Shown here: piece by piece, positions 24,501-39,500 of the stretch
How positions within the stretch are numbered: position 1 is the first letter of the stretch
How the letters are laid out: every line of letters starts with the position of its first letter
Source of the DNA: Cyclina sinensis
Lineage: Eukaryota; Mollusca; Bivalvia; Venerida; Veneridae
Length of the DNA: 64,000 bases
Assembly (NCBI GenBank): GCA_012932295.1
Contig: JAAONU010000013.1
Coordinates: 1,844,603-1,908,602, forward strand
Reading direction: 5' to 3'
Made by a program: the position numbers and the translations under genes
Notes under the pieces: model-generated
Told to the model about the DNA's origin: nothing
The model's database searches: none
Seen by the model: only the letters and a program-made list of their open reading frames with translations

Positions 24501-27500
24501 ACATTTACATCCAGTAACTTGATTTTTCAATGCGACCCTTAATGTAAGGAGCACAATAAAACATTGATAAAGCTAGACTATTCCTGAAAGTGACCAAGAA
24601 ATGTGTCCATGGGACACGGATGCCCTCTTTTTGGTGTGTTTTGAAGAGCATGTGGCTTAAGAAACAAAGGGGAATCAATAATTGTAGTGAAAAAGAATGA
24701 CAAAAATTCATTGCTTTACTATCTGTTGATCATCTGCTCATTAAGGTTATTAAATGTGGACACATCAACCTCAACAAAAAGATGCATATATAACACCATA
24801 GGATATGGATGACATATTCTGCTGTACTGTCACAAAAAATCCTGTACAATTACAGGTGCGTATAAAGTCTAAAATTGCTCTTTTTAGCTTTATCAGGGTC
24901 ATAACTATGCCGATCTCCAATAAATTTGTGTCAAAATACCCAGGTGCATAAGTTCACATGTTGACAACTTTTCTTAGAACGTTTCATGGCTGTAGCAGTT
25001 ATATGTTTGGAATTACATGCAACACAAGTCTAAAAAGGCTATTTTTTTACTTAATCAGGGTGGCATAGCTCTGCCGATCTCCAGTAAAATTGTGTCAAAA
25101 TACCCAGGTGCAAAAGTTCACATACTGACAACTAATCTTTGCAATTTTCATGGCTCTAGCAGTTATATGTTTTGAGTTACACACAACACAAACCGGTCCA
25201 TGTACGGACATTGTGACAGCCAGATGGACAAGTGAAAATTCCTGTCTGTACGACTATCTACATGTGAAGCTGGCTGCTCATTGCAGTAAGTCTGTAGAGT
25301 ATACCCTAAGAGATGAATGACAAATGAGGAGATGGACACAAAAGCTTTTCTCTATACCACTAACAGTTTGAAATACCAAGGCCCATAGCTCGGGTAAAAC
25401 TGAGTGTAGCAAAATCCCTTCTTTTAAGACCATCTACACATCCAGGCTATTAACCTGTGAAAGTCTGAAACAAATCCTCAAAAAGATGCACGAGGAGTTT
25501 GACACAAGATTTTCTTCATATCCCTGACAGTAAAAATGAAACAAACAAAGGCTGACTAGGCACAACAAACATTCCTTCTGTTACAAACATGTACACACCT
25601 AGGTTGTTCACCTGTGAAAGTTTGAAGCAAATCCGCCACAAGATGAATGAGGAGATTGACACACAAGCTTTGGGGATGGACATACATATGTATGGACAAA
25701 AGCAATGGGGGCATAAAGGCATAAATCAATGTCCAAACATAACTTTGCAACACCTTGGCCACACATATATATGACATATACATGTGTTTTACATGTTGCA
25801 AGGTTCAGGATGAATGGTCACAAACTGCCTGACCAACAAAATTAAAAGTGACAGTCTGATGACCAAACACTAACACTCTTACACTTGAAATAACATGTAT
25901 ACAGTTCAAACGTTGCTCTGCTAATTAGCAAGAAACCTGAAAATTGTTTTGTATAATTGCTATATTTTTATTATATGGTATTTTTCATTTCTAGTACAGT
26001 TCTGAAGAAACTGAGGAGAATTTCCATTGTGCACCATTTTTTTTGTTGTTTTTTTTTTAAAATATTTATACTGTAAATATATGTATGTGTGGTAAACGTA
26101 CTTGTTCGTTTCTATAGTAGGAAAGAACTTACAGAAGCAAGAAGTTGTAGGAAAGTTCTGTAGGTGTGTATTGAACTGTCCATGGCAAGTATCCAGACTG
26201 GTATCACAGTAACACGCACACTGGCACGTGGAAGGAGTCTCGTTTACATGGCAATAGTCACATTGTGGGATGGATAACTGGTATACTGGGTTATACAATC
26301 CTGCCTGACAACTTGAGCAGCTCTGTAAACAAGAGTTCAATAATAAGACTTTCTCTGTAAACCAGATATAAAATTACTAAGTGTGCTCTGTAAACTGTAA
26401 ACCTGAATTACAAGAAAAATCCTTAAGCAAATAAAAAGATATCAAAAATATGATTAATCGAGGTTTCACGCCAGTTTTAACAGCTGTGCTTATATCCCTG
26501 CAGTCAGTCCAACTAACAAGTCTTCCTGGGTATCTAACCAAGAAATATTTAAGAGCTACTCTTTTAAAACAAGAGGGCCAATGGCCCTAAAGCGCTCACC
26601 TGGGTTCAAAGATGAAAGAAATTTTTATGAATGTAATGATCCTTGGTCTTGAGACGACATTTTTGAAATCGGAACGAAAAGCTGTACACACAGTCCAAAT
26701 TTCATTGGCGTAGCTTTAAAACAAAAAAGTAGGTCAGTTGGTCAAAAATATAGGTCATGCCATAACGTTTTTGAAATCAGAACAAAAAAATGTACACATG
26801 GTCCACATTTCATCGCCATAGCTCAAAAAAAAAAAGTAGGTCAGTAGGTCAAAAATATAGGTCATTCGATGACATTTTTGAAATCTAAACGAAAAACTGT
26901 GCACATGGTCCAAATTTCATTGCTGTAGCTAAAAAACAAAAAAGTAGGTCAGTAGGTAAAAAATATAGGTCAAGGAATAATGTTTTTGAAATCATCTTGA
27001 AAAAGTGTACAAATGGTCCAAATTTTATTGCCATAGCTAAAAACTTGAAAAATGAGAAAAACTAATGTGCGGGGGGGGGGGGGGGGGGCTGGAGGGGGGG
27101 GGGAGTGACCCCCAGGGGAGGGGGGATGACCCCACTGTGGTCACAGTGCATACTACCAAATATCTAAGCTCCAGGCCTTGCAGTTTGTGACAAGAAGATT
27201 TTTAAAGTTTTTTGCTATATAACTCTATGTAAAACATGTGACCCTTGGGCGGGGCCAGTTTTGACCCAGAGGCCATGATTTGAACAATCTTGGTAGAGGT
27301 CTACTAGACAATGCACAACACCAAATATCTAAGCTCCATGCCTTGTAGTTTCTTACAAGAAGATTTTAAAGTTTTCCCTGTATAACTCTATGTAAATCAA
27401 GTATGCCCTGGGCGGGGTCAGTTCTGACCCCAGGGTCATAATTTGAACAATCTTTGTAGAGGTCCACTAGATGATGCCTCATACCAAATATCTAAGCTCC

Positions 27501-30500
27501 AGGCCTTGCAGTTTCTGACAAGAAGATTTTTAAAGAATTTACTGTATAACTCTATGTAAAATATGTGACCTCTTGGGGGAGCCAATTTTGACCCAGGGGC
27601 CATGATTTGAACAATCTTGGTAGAGGTCTACTAGACAATGCTCAACACCAAATATCTAAGCTCCATGCCTTGCGGTTTCTGACAAGAAGATTTTTAAAGT
27701 TTTCCCTATATAACTCTATGTAAATCAAGTGACCCCCAGGGCGGGTCCAGTTCTGACTCCAGGGTCATGATTTGAACAATCTTGGTAGAAGTCCACTAGA
27801 TGATGCCTCATACCAAATATCTAAGCTCCAGGCCTTGTGGTTTCAGACAAGAAGATTTTCAAAGTTTTTCCTTTAAGTTGCCATAGCAACCAGAGTTCTG
27901 CATGGAATTGAATTCTTTGAACAACTTTGGAAGAGCTTCATGCAAGGAACATCCCATGCAAGTTTCACTGAATATGGCCCAGTGGTTTCAGAGGAGATGT
28001 CGTTTGAATGAAATTGTTGACGCCTCAGGACGCACACCGGACATTGGGGTATGACAAAATCTCACTCTGGCACTTTGTGCCAGGTGAGCTAAAAATGAAA
28101 TATAATGGCCAAATTAAAAAAAGTACATTTCCAGAAATTTTCTTTTTAGGTTAACTGTAGGACTAAATAGTACAGAGGTAAGAGTGCCTGCTTTTAGTAT
28201 GGAATGTCCTGGGTTTGAATCCTTGCTGAGGCATGAGGTGTGTCCTTGAGTAGACAGTCAGTTCAAGATTAGTTTTGCAATGAACTGACACCAGTTATGA
28301 ATGTTACTGTGTCTTTTCTCAAGTCTCGAGAAAATGGCTGTCTTTTGTAGTTTTTTGATAGCAGCATAAATAAGTTTGTACAGCTGCCATTATAATTCAG
28401 CTGAATCAAATTAGTATCAATTAAAATAAATCTAGTTAATTTTCTCTTACAGCTAAGTTAAACCTGTTATAGATCACTAACAATCATCTTAATATGTTAA
28501 TAAGATACCTTCATGGTTTTATGAAAGCCAAGCTTTTTAAAATACTGAACAGAATGAGTCTTTTTACTATGACCTTGACCTTTGGGCAAGTCTACCAATT
28601 ATCTTCCTTGGTATCTTTTAATGGACTCTTAGCATAAAATAATGTAGGACAGAACAATTAGCAACTAAGAATCAAGACAATGTGAGGGCTTGTACCAGAA
28701 ATTATTTATTGGTCAGGATATGTGCGATCAGTAAACTAAGTAACCCCTGTCTTGCAACATAGGTTGGGTCCAAGACCCATTTTTAGAAGAGGGCTAATGA
28801 TTGATGTAATGCTGGCCATTCAACCCCATCCTTAGAAAAAGGTCAGAGCAAGACCCATAACCATTCCATTGGTACAACTAGGAGTCTTGCACTAAAAAGT
28901 CTTTAGGTAATGTGACTCAAACTTGTGACTTTTATTTCAATAACATATTGAAAGATTACTAGTATTGGTCAGTGACAGATTATTGGTCAGTACCACTGTA
29001 GCCCTCAGATTAATTATCATGCTAAATATCTTAAATGGACTTTTTCATCTTTCAGTTTGGACAGATCCATTGTTTATAGGGGTTCTTCTTGAAAATTTAC
29101 TGACCGATCAGTGAATAGTGCAGACCAGGGTCAGACTGCACAGATGTGCAGGCTGATCTTGGTCTGCATTAGTCACAAAGGCAGTGTCAGTTGCTTCCAG
29201 CAGGGTAAGGGTTAAATAAATACCTACTAAATGAAACATTATGTTTGAACTTTTGATTTCTGAAAAGAGTCTGAATATTTTTTAAATTTTATGAAGTTTA
29301 TCAGAGTCCCTTTGAAAAAGGTCTGTCAATGCGTAATAAAATAGCTGGATACCCATTTGACGGACCAAATATTGGTTACAATTTTCAATATTACTAGGAA
29401 AAACAGGCGCACCACTGGGCGGAGCATTATATGCCCGAAGGGTGTTTTATCTAAGTATGATGTGTTTGTGATATTAGGGAGGAAACCTGGGCTTTGGAAT
29501 AAAACAATTTGCTTTAAATTTTGAATTTTTTATTTTGATTTATAATATTTTGATTTTTAACATTTTATAATTCTAATTTTAGAGTTTTACAGATCTTTAT
29601 CATATCTGAATTTTAGGTTTTATAATTTGTGCAAATGTCAGTCTTTCAGAAGTTATGATGTTCATGCTGTGATGCATGGATATCAAGTTATAGTGCAGAA
29701 ATATTGATTTTTTAGTTGATTGTCACCTTGTCCCTATATGTACCTATCCCAAACAGTATACATGTAGGGGTCATGTAATCAATGATGGCAATCATCCTAA
29801 GAAGTTTGGTCTGTATGGGAAGTAATTGCTGAATTATACAGCAGAAATCCTTTTCAGTGTTTAGGTCATTGTGACCTTGATATCTGGCTTCAATATCATG
29901 ATTGCACACACTGAGTGGATGACCCATATACATTTTGGGGTCAGTATGTCAAAGGTCAAAATCACAGAGACCTAAATGTTTAGAATCATTTACACTCTGT
30001 AACTCGACAACCATTTGTCATAGAAACTTCAAAATTCAAATAATGGTTGCACACATTGAAAGAATGACCCCTATTGATTTTGGGTTCAGTAGATCAAAGG
30101 TCAAGGTCACAATGAACTAAGCACTGAAAACTATTTCTGCTGTATAACTTTGAAACCATTTGTCAGACAGAATTCAAAATTCATATGATGATTGATTACA
30201 ATGAGAAAATGACCCCTGTACGTCTTAGGATCAGTAGGTCTTTATAACAAATGATTGTCAAGTTACAAGGAAATGGTTTTCAATGTTAAGGTCACTGTGA
30301 AATTGACCTTTGAGCTATTGACTCCAAAATCAATAGGGATCATCCACTCAATGTGGGCAATAATCATATGAAGTTAAAAGACTGTAGGCCAAAGAGTTAC
30401 TCAAGATTTCCTCCGGAAACCAAATTGCTAACAGACGGATACCCATAACATAATATGCCCCTTCGGGCATATATAAAAAAAAATGGTACAACTCTCTATA

Positions 30501-33500
30501 ACAAAGACTGAAGCATCAAGTTTACCTATTGTATTTTGAATATTTTAAGGACACACTGACATTTAGACATGATTCATTCAGTATCTTCTGTTTTATATGA
30601 AAATAAAGCAAACGGAATGCTATGAATTTTAGGGTGTACCTCTTTAAATCAAAGAATTCCATGGCACATAATAACCAGGTATCTGTGTTTTGTGCAGTAC
30701 AAAGAGAGTTTTGGCATTTTGCAATGAAATATGTATTTGTTTAAGGCAAAAGACCAAAACAGCAAATTAAAATTCACTTAATTTTAGCTTCCTTAATATT
30801 TCAACGCTGACCTCTGTGTTGTTTTGAAACATAGAGTTTCAAAATTTGCCTTGGAAGTTTGACCAAGCTAATATTGGAAAGGCTAAGTAAACAAGGGGGC
30901 CATTGGCCCCAAAGCACTCACCTGAGGACAGACTGTTATTTGTGTGGAAGCTATCATTATTTCTTGTAAATCTAAGCTCTAGCCTTTAAAGCTTCAAAGG
31001 ATAATTTTCTTATAAGGTTTTTCTATATGCAAATAATAAATATCTATGACCCCATGGCAGGCCCAATTTTTACCCCAGATATAATTTGTATAAACTTGGA
31101 ACAGGTCCACTAGACAATATTTCATGCCAAATAATTAAGCTTAAGGCTTTATAATTTCAGAGGAGATTTTTTTTTTCTGGAAAACCTAACCCCAGGGGGC
31201 GGGGCCAATATTGGCACTAGGGGCATAATTTGAACAACTTTCGTAGAGGACCTAAAGATGATATCATATAACAAATATCAAATCTCTAGCCTTTGTCATT
31301 TCAGAGGAGAAGATTTTTAAAGTTTTTACTAGGGATGGCAACGAGTAACCGGTTAACCGAGTACTCGATCGAACGTCCGAATATCGGTTAAAAAAATTGA
31401 TATTCGATTACTCGGAAAAAAATATATAATTTCTATTTTTTGCGATTTAGAAAGATTTGTGTATCCAATAAGATTAGAAATTCGGAGAAGTACATGTATC
31501 TTCATAAACACCTATTAAATGCAATCAGAACATTCTTGCAGAGGTGCAAAAATGATATCGTAAATTTAACCAGGCGATCAACAGTTTGACACGCGCATGG
31601 GATTGAACACATATGTCTCTTCTTATAATATTTAATTACCTTTAATTGTGTAACAGTTTGTAGCCGAAACTTGTTTTAAGATAACTGTTTTGAAAACAGC
31701 AAAGGGCCGAATTGCTATTATGAATGTTAGATTAAAGGTAGTAATTAGACCCGACTAAACGTTTGTTTTTCTTAACTCAATAAAGGAGATTAACACCCTT
31801 TTCTTCTTTATATATATAAATCCAGAAATATCAGTAATGTTTTATAAATAGTCCGCCCGCTTAGCTCAATAGGTAGAGCACTGGGTTAGTAATCCATCGG
31901 TCGTTGGTTCGACCCCTGGGCAGGGCAAAATTTCTCCGTGACAATTGTTCTCAGACATTGTGTCTTATGTTCATTTGTCTCTCACCGCTGATTCAGAGTA
32001 AATCATGTGGGAACAGTAGTCAGTCACTTGCGGAGAAATTGGCAAATACTGGTTAGATATCCAGGAAAACCGGTTAGGTGGACTGACCGCCGAGATATAA
32101 CATATGTTGAAATCGGCGTTAAACCCCAAAAACAAACAACTAACATTTTATATCTTGATAAAGTTTTTGCTTAGAATAAGATATTAAAATTTCCATAGTG
32201 TCAAAATGCCGCCTGCAGACGGTGTTGATATTGTGTGATAAAACTTTGAAGATCATTGGAAATCATCCGAGTAACCGAGTACTCGATCGGAAAAAAGACC
32301 GAGTACTCGAGTATTGATTTTGGTATTCGTTGCCATCCCTAGTTTTTACTATATATATATATAAGGAAAACCTGAACCCCTGGGGCGGGGCCAATTTTGG
32401 CACTAGGGGCATAATTTGAACAACTTTCATTGAGGACCTACAGATGATGTCATATACCAAATATCAAAGCTCTAGCCTTTGTCATTTCAGAGGAGAAGAT
32501 ATTTTTAGTTTTTACTATACACATATAAGGAAAACCTATGACCCCCAGGGGCGGGGCCAATTTTGAGACTAGGGGCATAATTTGAACAACTTTGGTAGAG
32601 GACCTATAGATGATATCATATACCAATCAAATCTATAGCCTTTGTCATTTCAGAGGAGAAGATTTTTTAAGTTTTTACTATATACATGTATAAGGAAAAC
32701 CTATGATCCCATGGGGTGGGGCCAATTTTGGCACTAGGGGCATAATTTGAACAACTTTCATAGAGGACCTATAGATGATGTCATATACAAAATATCAAAG
32801 TTCTTGGCCTTGCACTTTCTGACAAGAAGATCTTTTTAATTTGCATTTTTGAAACTTCTTTTTTGGCCCTGTGACCTACTTATGCAACAGACCAAAACCA
32901 TTTGAACAACTTTGAAAGGGGACCACCCAAGGATCATTCCTGTGTAGTTTGGTTAATGTGCAGTCATTGGTTTCAGAGGAGATGTTGTTTTTATGAAATT
33001 GTTGGCGACGGACAGCGCACGAGGACGCACACCAGGCACAGGGGGATCACAAAAGCTCACCATTAGCACGTTGTGCTCAGGTGAGCTAACAATACAGTAT
33101 TGAGTCATATTTTGTTAGATTCAAAATTCTCCAAAAAAGGGAGATAATTTTTTGTAGTTGAAGGACAGTGAATGGCAAGTGATAGATCATAGTTGATCTA
33201 TTAAATGTATTGAAGGATTTCAAAAAGGTGACAAAGAACATGTCAACTGGAAGTGATACTTCATCCTTCGAGATATATCCTAGTGTGTGGACTGCTTTGC
33301 AGTGGTGTTCAGGTCAACAGTAATAAAAGTGTGGGACACCATTAATTAATATGGGTGTTATGCTTATTCTGTTTACAAATTTTCTTATATTTGTTTTCTC
33401 TGTATCATAATATTTTAATCAAGAAACTCTCTCTTTGAATTTATTTATTGTTGGTACCCGTTGGCCATATGACTGATGCCCATTGAAGAGATTAGTGATT

Positions 33501-36500
33501 TTATGTTGTGGTGGATAGTGCAAGATACAGAAAGCATCTCAGTCCAGAGACACCCCTAGTTCTTTTGCATTCTCAGTGTAAAGCACTGATACATGGGACC
33601 TTGGTTTAACATCTCATCCAAAAGACAATTAGTAATGTTAGTGGAGGAGTGGGGCATCCATCCAAGAACCAGTAGGTTACTAGTCCAGTGCATTACCACT
33701 GGACCACTAATCCACTCTTAATCAAGAAACTTTTAGTTACAATCACATATTTAGGATTAGGAAGTACTGGTGTTAAAATGTATTTTAGTTGAGAAGGCTG
33801 CATAATCATTCCATCTGTCATAAATTACATAACTGCACCTTAAAGTCTCAAACACCTATTGCTAGTATGTATTCCACCATTTGACCTTACAAACCAAAGC
33901 CAGACACCTTTGTCAAATACAAATGATAATCAAATTTTAATTATGTTAACAATCTTCAAACGTATAAATGTGATTGACAATTTTCCTTTGGCACATTCTC
34001 TTCCTTCTCAATTTGGTTGCTTTCAATCCTTCTGGCACATTCTTTGTTTATTGTTTTAACTATATCCTGATTGGTTAGTATGTTACATTAACTTTACCTT
34101 GTAGCTGGTGTCATCACAGTTCAGTTCCTTCCTGTTTCCAAGGACCAGTACAAAAAGGTTAGTGTCCTTGACTTTCTGAAGCCAAAACTGCTGACAGGGG
34201 TCAGTACTGTTCAAGGTCATATCTCCTGTCAAAGTGAAAGTCACTTTATGGAATCCATCTGAAAACCCTGTGCACCACTCTTGCTGAAATATGTATAACA
34301 AAAGCTCAAAATAACCACAAAAATCTTAGAGTTTATGACAATCAGTACAAAACAAAGAAGATGCTCAAAAAAAAAAATCAAAACGCTGAAAGAACAGGGA
34401 TTTATGCAGTGACCCAAAGTGGGATACAGTGATGCCATTTTTGTTTATGGAAATATTCATCATTCTACTAAGATAAGCCAGTTTAGTTTTTTATCTGTAT
34501 TTTTTAATGAATAAAAAGGGTTCATTATCGAGATGGTGATGACAAATATTTTTCTTTAATTTCTTATTGCTAAATTACAACATGTCTGATATTTCAAAGA
34601 TATATTTGAAAGGTACTGTGTGCTGCATGCTCTTAAAAAGCATTAAAAATAAAAGACATGTATTAACACTTAACACTTTTCCTTTTGATAATTAAATAAT
34701 CAAAAAACCCCAAAAAATGGGGAATTTACTAAATATAGCACATGATCAACCTAAATAAAGTAAGTCATCATAGATCTAAATCGTGCTCTTTCTTTTGCTT
34801 TTTTGAAATGAAACTGTTTAGAAAACTTAAAATGTCCCCCTTTACTGATTTAATGTCTTGTAATTTTAAGACTTTTGTAAACATATTTTTATTGATGAAA
34901 ATGCCTTAAATTCAAGGTGAGTGACCTTGACCTTTTACCTACTGACCCCAAAAATAGGGGTCTTCTACTTAATAAGAGCAACCACCCAATGTGGGCCAAA
35001 TGGTACTTGAGTTTTTGGACGGACAAGGTCTGGTCTACAGGCAGACACACACATGGACTAATCGACTGACTTGTGTAAAGCAATATACCCCCACTTGTTC
35101 AAAGGGGGGCATGAATATATACAAATACTTTGGCCAGTACTGAAAAGCAAATGAGTTACCCTGGGTTGTCCAGTTATTGATATTCAAGATAACAAGGATT
35201 AACTGTATGACAGAGAGATTATAGTGTAAAAATTCTGTAATGCTGAAATTATCAGCTGTAAAGATTGAGCCATTTTTAGTAAGAGAAATTATGTGCTATG
35301 CTACTGGCCACTGCTGGAAAGACTGTGCAAGTGTCTTAAGATATCTTGAAGGGAAGATCACAGCTTAAAGGTTGCTGTTTATCATAAATTTTGGTCAGAG
35401 TAAGAACACATTTCATAATAAGTTTTTCTGTTTACAGATGCTAGTAAACTGGTGGTTATGAAAAAGTTTTATATTGGCAGCTGCAGAAAGGCTTCTGCAA
35501 TGAAATACACTGAATGCCCTTCAAGGTAAAGGTAAAAAAAAATGCATGAGTCATTCATGGTCATGTAATATAAACTGTGATAATTAATCTGTTTCAATTT
35601 TGAGGAAAAACAGGTTCAGCAAAGTGCTCTGAACTTGATAATGAGATCTAGCAGAAAGGTTTGCCTTCCAACACATACCTGGAAAAATAATCAGCAACTG
35701 AGCAAACTTCGATAGAACACTTCTGTTTTTGAAAACAAAAAGGTGGGCCCTAAAGTACTCACATGAATTCAACTGCTAAGGAAGACATGTGCCATGTAAC
35801 ATTTATCATCAAAATAAAGAGAAAAGAACTAAACAATGGGCAACATTTGAGCAATATTGGTAGATGACCACTAACCAATGCTGCAAATCTATTTTCAGAA
35901 GTTTCAGCTTTATCTTAAAGATTTTCCTACTTTAAACATTGCTATATAAAACATGTGACAACTCAGGAAAGCAGCAGTTTTCACTTGAGTGACATAATTT
36001 TAACAAACTTGATGCAGTACCACTAAATAATGTTACACACCAAATTTCAAAGTCTGGGTTTTGTGGACTTCTTCTACCAGTAGTTTTCAAGTAAAGCTCT
36101 GGACAAGGAAAACCACAAAGGGCAATTACTGTGCAAATAATGAAGATAGAGATATAGCTCTAGTATATAGCTCTTCCTGTCATTGTGCTTGATCATTGTA
36201 TGAAGTCACATTGTATTCCAACCAGTAGTTTACAATTTATGCTCCTGAAAAGGAAAACCAACAAAGGGCAATAACTGTGCAAATAATGAAGATAGAGATA
36301 TAGGTCTTGTTCACTGCACTTCCTCTCATTGTGCTTGACCATTGTATCAAGTTACATTGAATTCCAACCAGTAGTTTTCAAGTAATGCTCTGGACAAGGA
36401 AAACCAACAAAGGGCAATAACTGTGCAAATAATGAAGATAGAGATATAGGTCTTGAACAATGCACTTCCTCTCATTGTGCTTGACCATTGTATGAAGTTG

Positions 36501-39500
36501 CACTGAATTCCAACGATAACTTTTCAAGTTATGCTCTGGACAAGGAAAACCAACAAAGGGCAATAACTGTGCAAATAGTGAAGACGGAGTTATAGCTCTA
36601 GTACATTGCTCTTCCTGTCATTGTGCTTGATCATTGTATGAAGTTGCACTGAATTCCAACCTGTAGTTTACAAGTTATGCTCCGGACAAGGAAAACCAAC
36701 AAAGAGCAATAACTGTGCAAATAATGAAGACAGAGATATAGCTCTTGTATACTGCACTCATTATAACTGAACACTGTATGAAGTCGCACTGAATTCCAAC
36801 GATTAGTTTTCAAGTTATGCTCCGGACAAGGAAAACCAACAAAGAGCAATAACTGTGCAAATAATGAAGATAGAGATATAGCTCTAGTGCACTGCTCTTC
36901 AGGTCATTGTGCTTGACCATTGTATGAAGTTGCATTGAATTCCAACCAGTAGTTTACAAATTATGCCCCGGACAAGGAAAACCAACAAAGGCCAATAACT
37001 CTGCAAATGGTGAAGATGGAGTTATGACTCTTAAATACTGCACTTCCTCTCATTGTGCTTGACCATTGTTTGAAGTTGCATTGAATTCAAACTATTAGTT
37101 TTCAAGTTATGCTCCGGAAAAGGAAATATAATCTCCAAAGTTTTTGAGATGTTTACTGTTCGAAAGCTTAGAAACCACAAAAGTCTCAAAAAAATGACTA
37201 AGTCTTAAATTGTAATATTGTAACATAAACAGAATATGGCATCTGTGACTTAAGAATTTGACAGTTTTTACTGGACAATCAGTATGACTTGGATTTAAGA
37301 AGTTTCAAGGAAATAGCTATTGAAGTTAGGAAATAGATATTTAAGTTAATTCCTTACAATAAAGCAATACAAAGAAGGTGATAAAACCTACTTATGGAAA
37401 TCTATTAAGTTAACATTATATGCCAAATGGCTTGAGAAATTGATAAAGTATTTAAGTAACTTAGGTAAGAAATATTTTTCTAACCTAAATTTTGAATAAA
37501 CATTTTAATTTTTTCTTACAAAACCAATTATGAAATCTACTGAAATATTCTTATTTTGTAATAATAAAATATAAGTGAAGGGAATACTTTGTCACAGTGA
37601 CCTTAACCTTTCAGTTACACGGCTTGGAGTTGAATGCGATACATGGTCTCAATGTGTTTAACATTTGTGTCAACTTATTTCAAAATTCCTTCATGCATGA
37701 CAATTAGAACATTAAGTGAGGCAACAAATTGATTCCTGTATACCCACCCAAATTTCTTTTGAGGGTATAAAAAAGGGAGACTTTTAATAAACATGGCCAG
37801 GTAGTGATGTGACTTTTAAACACTGCACTTTCCACAACTTCATCTCTCTATTGTTTTGAATATCAAGCATGTATGTTGAACAGTTTTTAAGTAATTCTCA
37901 GAATAAGCATCATTAAAACAACAGCTGGTTCTTATGCACTGCACTTCTACTCAATAAGATTTATCTACCTACAAAGTTTCCTGTTGATACTTCATATAGT
38001 TTCAGAGTTTTCAGAGATGTACAGACACATGGACGGACAAAGCGGCGACTATATGCTCTCCCTTTGGGGAGCATAATAATAAAAGGTGTTTCAGAAACTG
38101 AGCAAGGAACAGTTATATTTCTTTGATAATGCACTTCCTCTATTTGCCCTTTAAAGTTTCTTGTGCACTACACTCACTCTCAATGTCCTATATCATCTCA
38201 TGAATTTAAAAGTAAATCCCTTAACTGGTTTTTGAATTATACTGTGGAAGAAATCCAACAAGCATTAAAAAACTGTAATAAAGGGAGATAACTGGAAAAA
38301 TGGGGCAAGGCTGAGTTACAATTATTCAACACTGAACTTCATGTATACACTCTTTATCAATATCTTAGATATCAAATAAATGGACAAGCATTATAACATA
38401 TTAACAAAATTTACAAAGGGAAATAACACAAAAATTTATCTTTATTTCAGCTGGCAAAACATGATGGGGATCAAAATATAAGGCATCCTAAAACAGCAGT
38501 GTAATTGCCCGAGGCAATATTCTTCACTGGCAATACATGTGGAATAGCTTTATCAGGCTACTTGGGATGAAATTACAGACAAGTGAAAGAAACATCAGTG
38601 CCAGTATTTAAGCGCTAATAGTATTTTAAGTGCATCAGGTTTTTAGATTTTGAAATTTAAGCACTTGGTGAAAGCCCCTGGGGAAATCCCTGATAGAACA
38701 ATTATAAAGGTTTTTCCTCTATATTTCTGTGTAACATTTGATCCCTTAGTCAGGCCAAAAGTGACTTGAAGAACATAATGTAAACAAATTTGGTAGTGGT
38801 TCACAAGACAATGCTTCATACCAACTTTCAGAACTCTGTGCAATGTGGTTTCATGCAATAAAATTTTTAAGTTTTTCAGTATTTTTGCCTTAGCAACCAG
38901 AGTTCTGCATTGAATTGACTTCTTTGAACATCATTGGTAGAGTGTCATGCAAGGAACATTCCTACCTTTTTTTTTCACATCTGACCTTGTGGTTCAGGAG
39001 GAGAACTCTAAGTAAAATACTGATGACAGATGGCTGACACACAGCATTCATAAAAATTCAAGCTCAGGTGAGCTGAAGCATGGAGTCTCTTTACCTCAGA
39101 CATCACTTTTGTGGAATTTTCTAAACAGTTACAAATCTGGGAAGACTCTGAACTCAAAGGAGACTGACTGCATACACATAGATTCTTTAATGAGCTCTGA
39201 CATGTATAGGCTTTACTTTTAACCTTGTTAACCTGTTTATACCTTGAGTTTTCCACTGGCCACCATCTTAGCTGATATCCATGGGTACAAACTTGACAAA
39301 TGTTTGTCTTCATCAGGTGTCAGAGAATCAAGGAGATTCCTGTAACAAACATTTAGAATAAAACATCTACTTACAAATATAATGAAAACTTGTTTCAAGA
39401 AGAACTTTCACACCATGATACTCGGGTTATTAATTTAAACATTTACAATGCTGGAAATAGCTTTTTGCAAAAACAATGCCTACTGTTACTAACTTTAACA

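Larger units (their letters stand above)
30889..33089 (+). mobile_element. Family A modular element, copy 3, host of nested insertions
   Basis: Left end AACAAGGGGGCCATTGGCCC, right end GCTCACCATTAGCACG-TTGTGCTCAGGTGAGCTAA. Core units of about 165 bp (phrase ACTAGGGGCATAATTTGAAC). A hAT-type MITE interrupts a core unit at 31330-32341, with its target duplication on both sides. Confidence 0.75.

Noticed and set aside
31855..31927. tRNA-Thr(AGT)-like sequence
   Set aside because: Acceptor and T stems are mispaired and it is followed directly by a SINE body, so it is annotated as a SINE head, not a tRNA gene.
39008..39313. 101-codon minus frame (with ICQVCTHGYQLRWWPVENS and several Cys) overlapping CACHD1-like exon 10, which first suggested a frameshift in the exon
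   Set aside because: Ending exon 10 at AAG|GTATAA (39243) and joining it to exon 11 in phase 0 gives a product that matches the CACHD1 layout without this stretch. The longer frame lies in a shifted frame and mostly in the intron.
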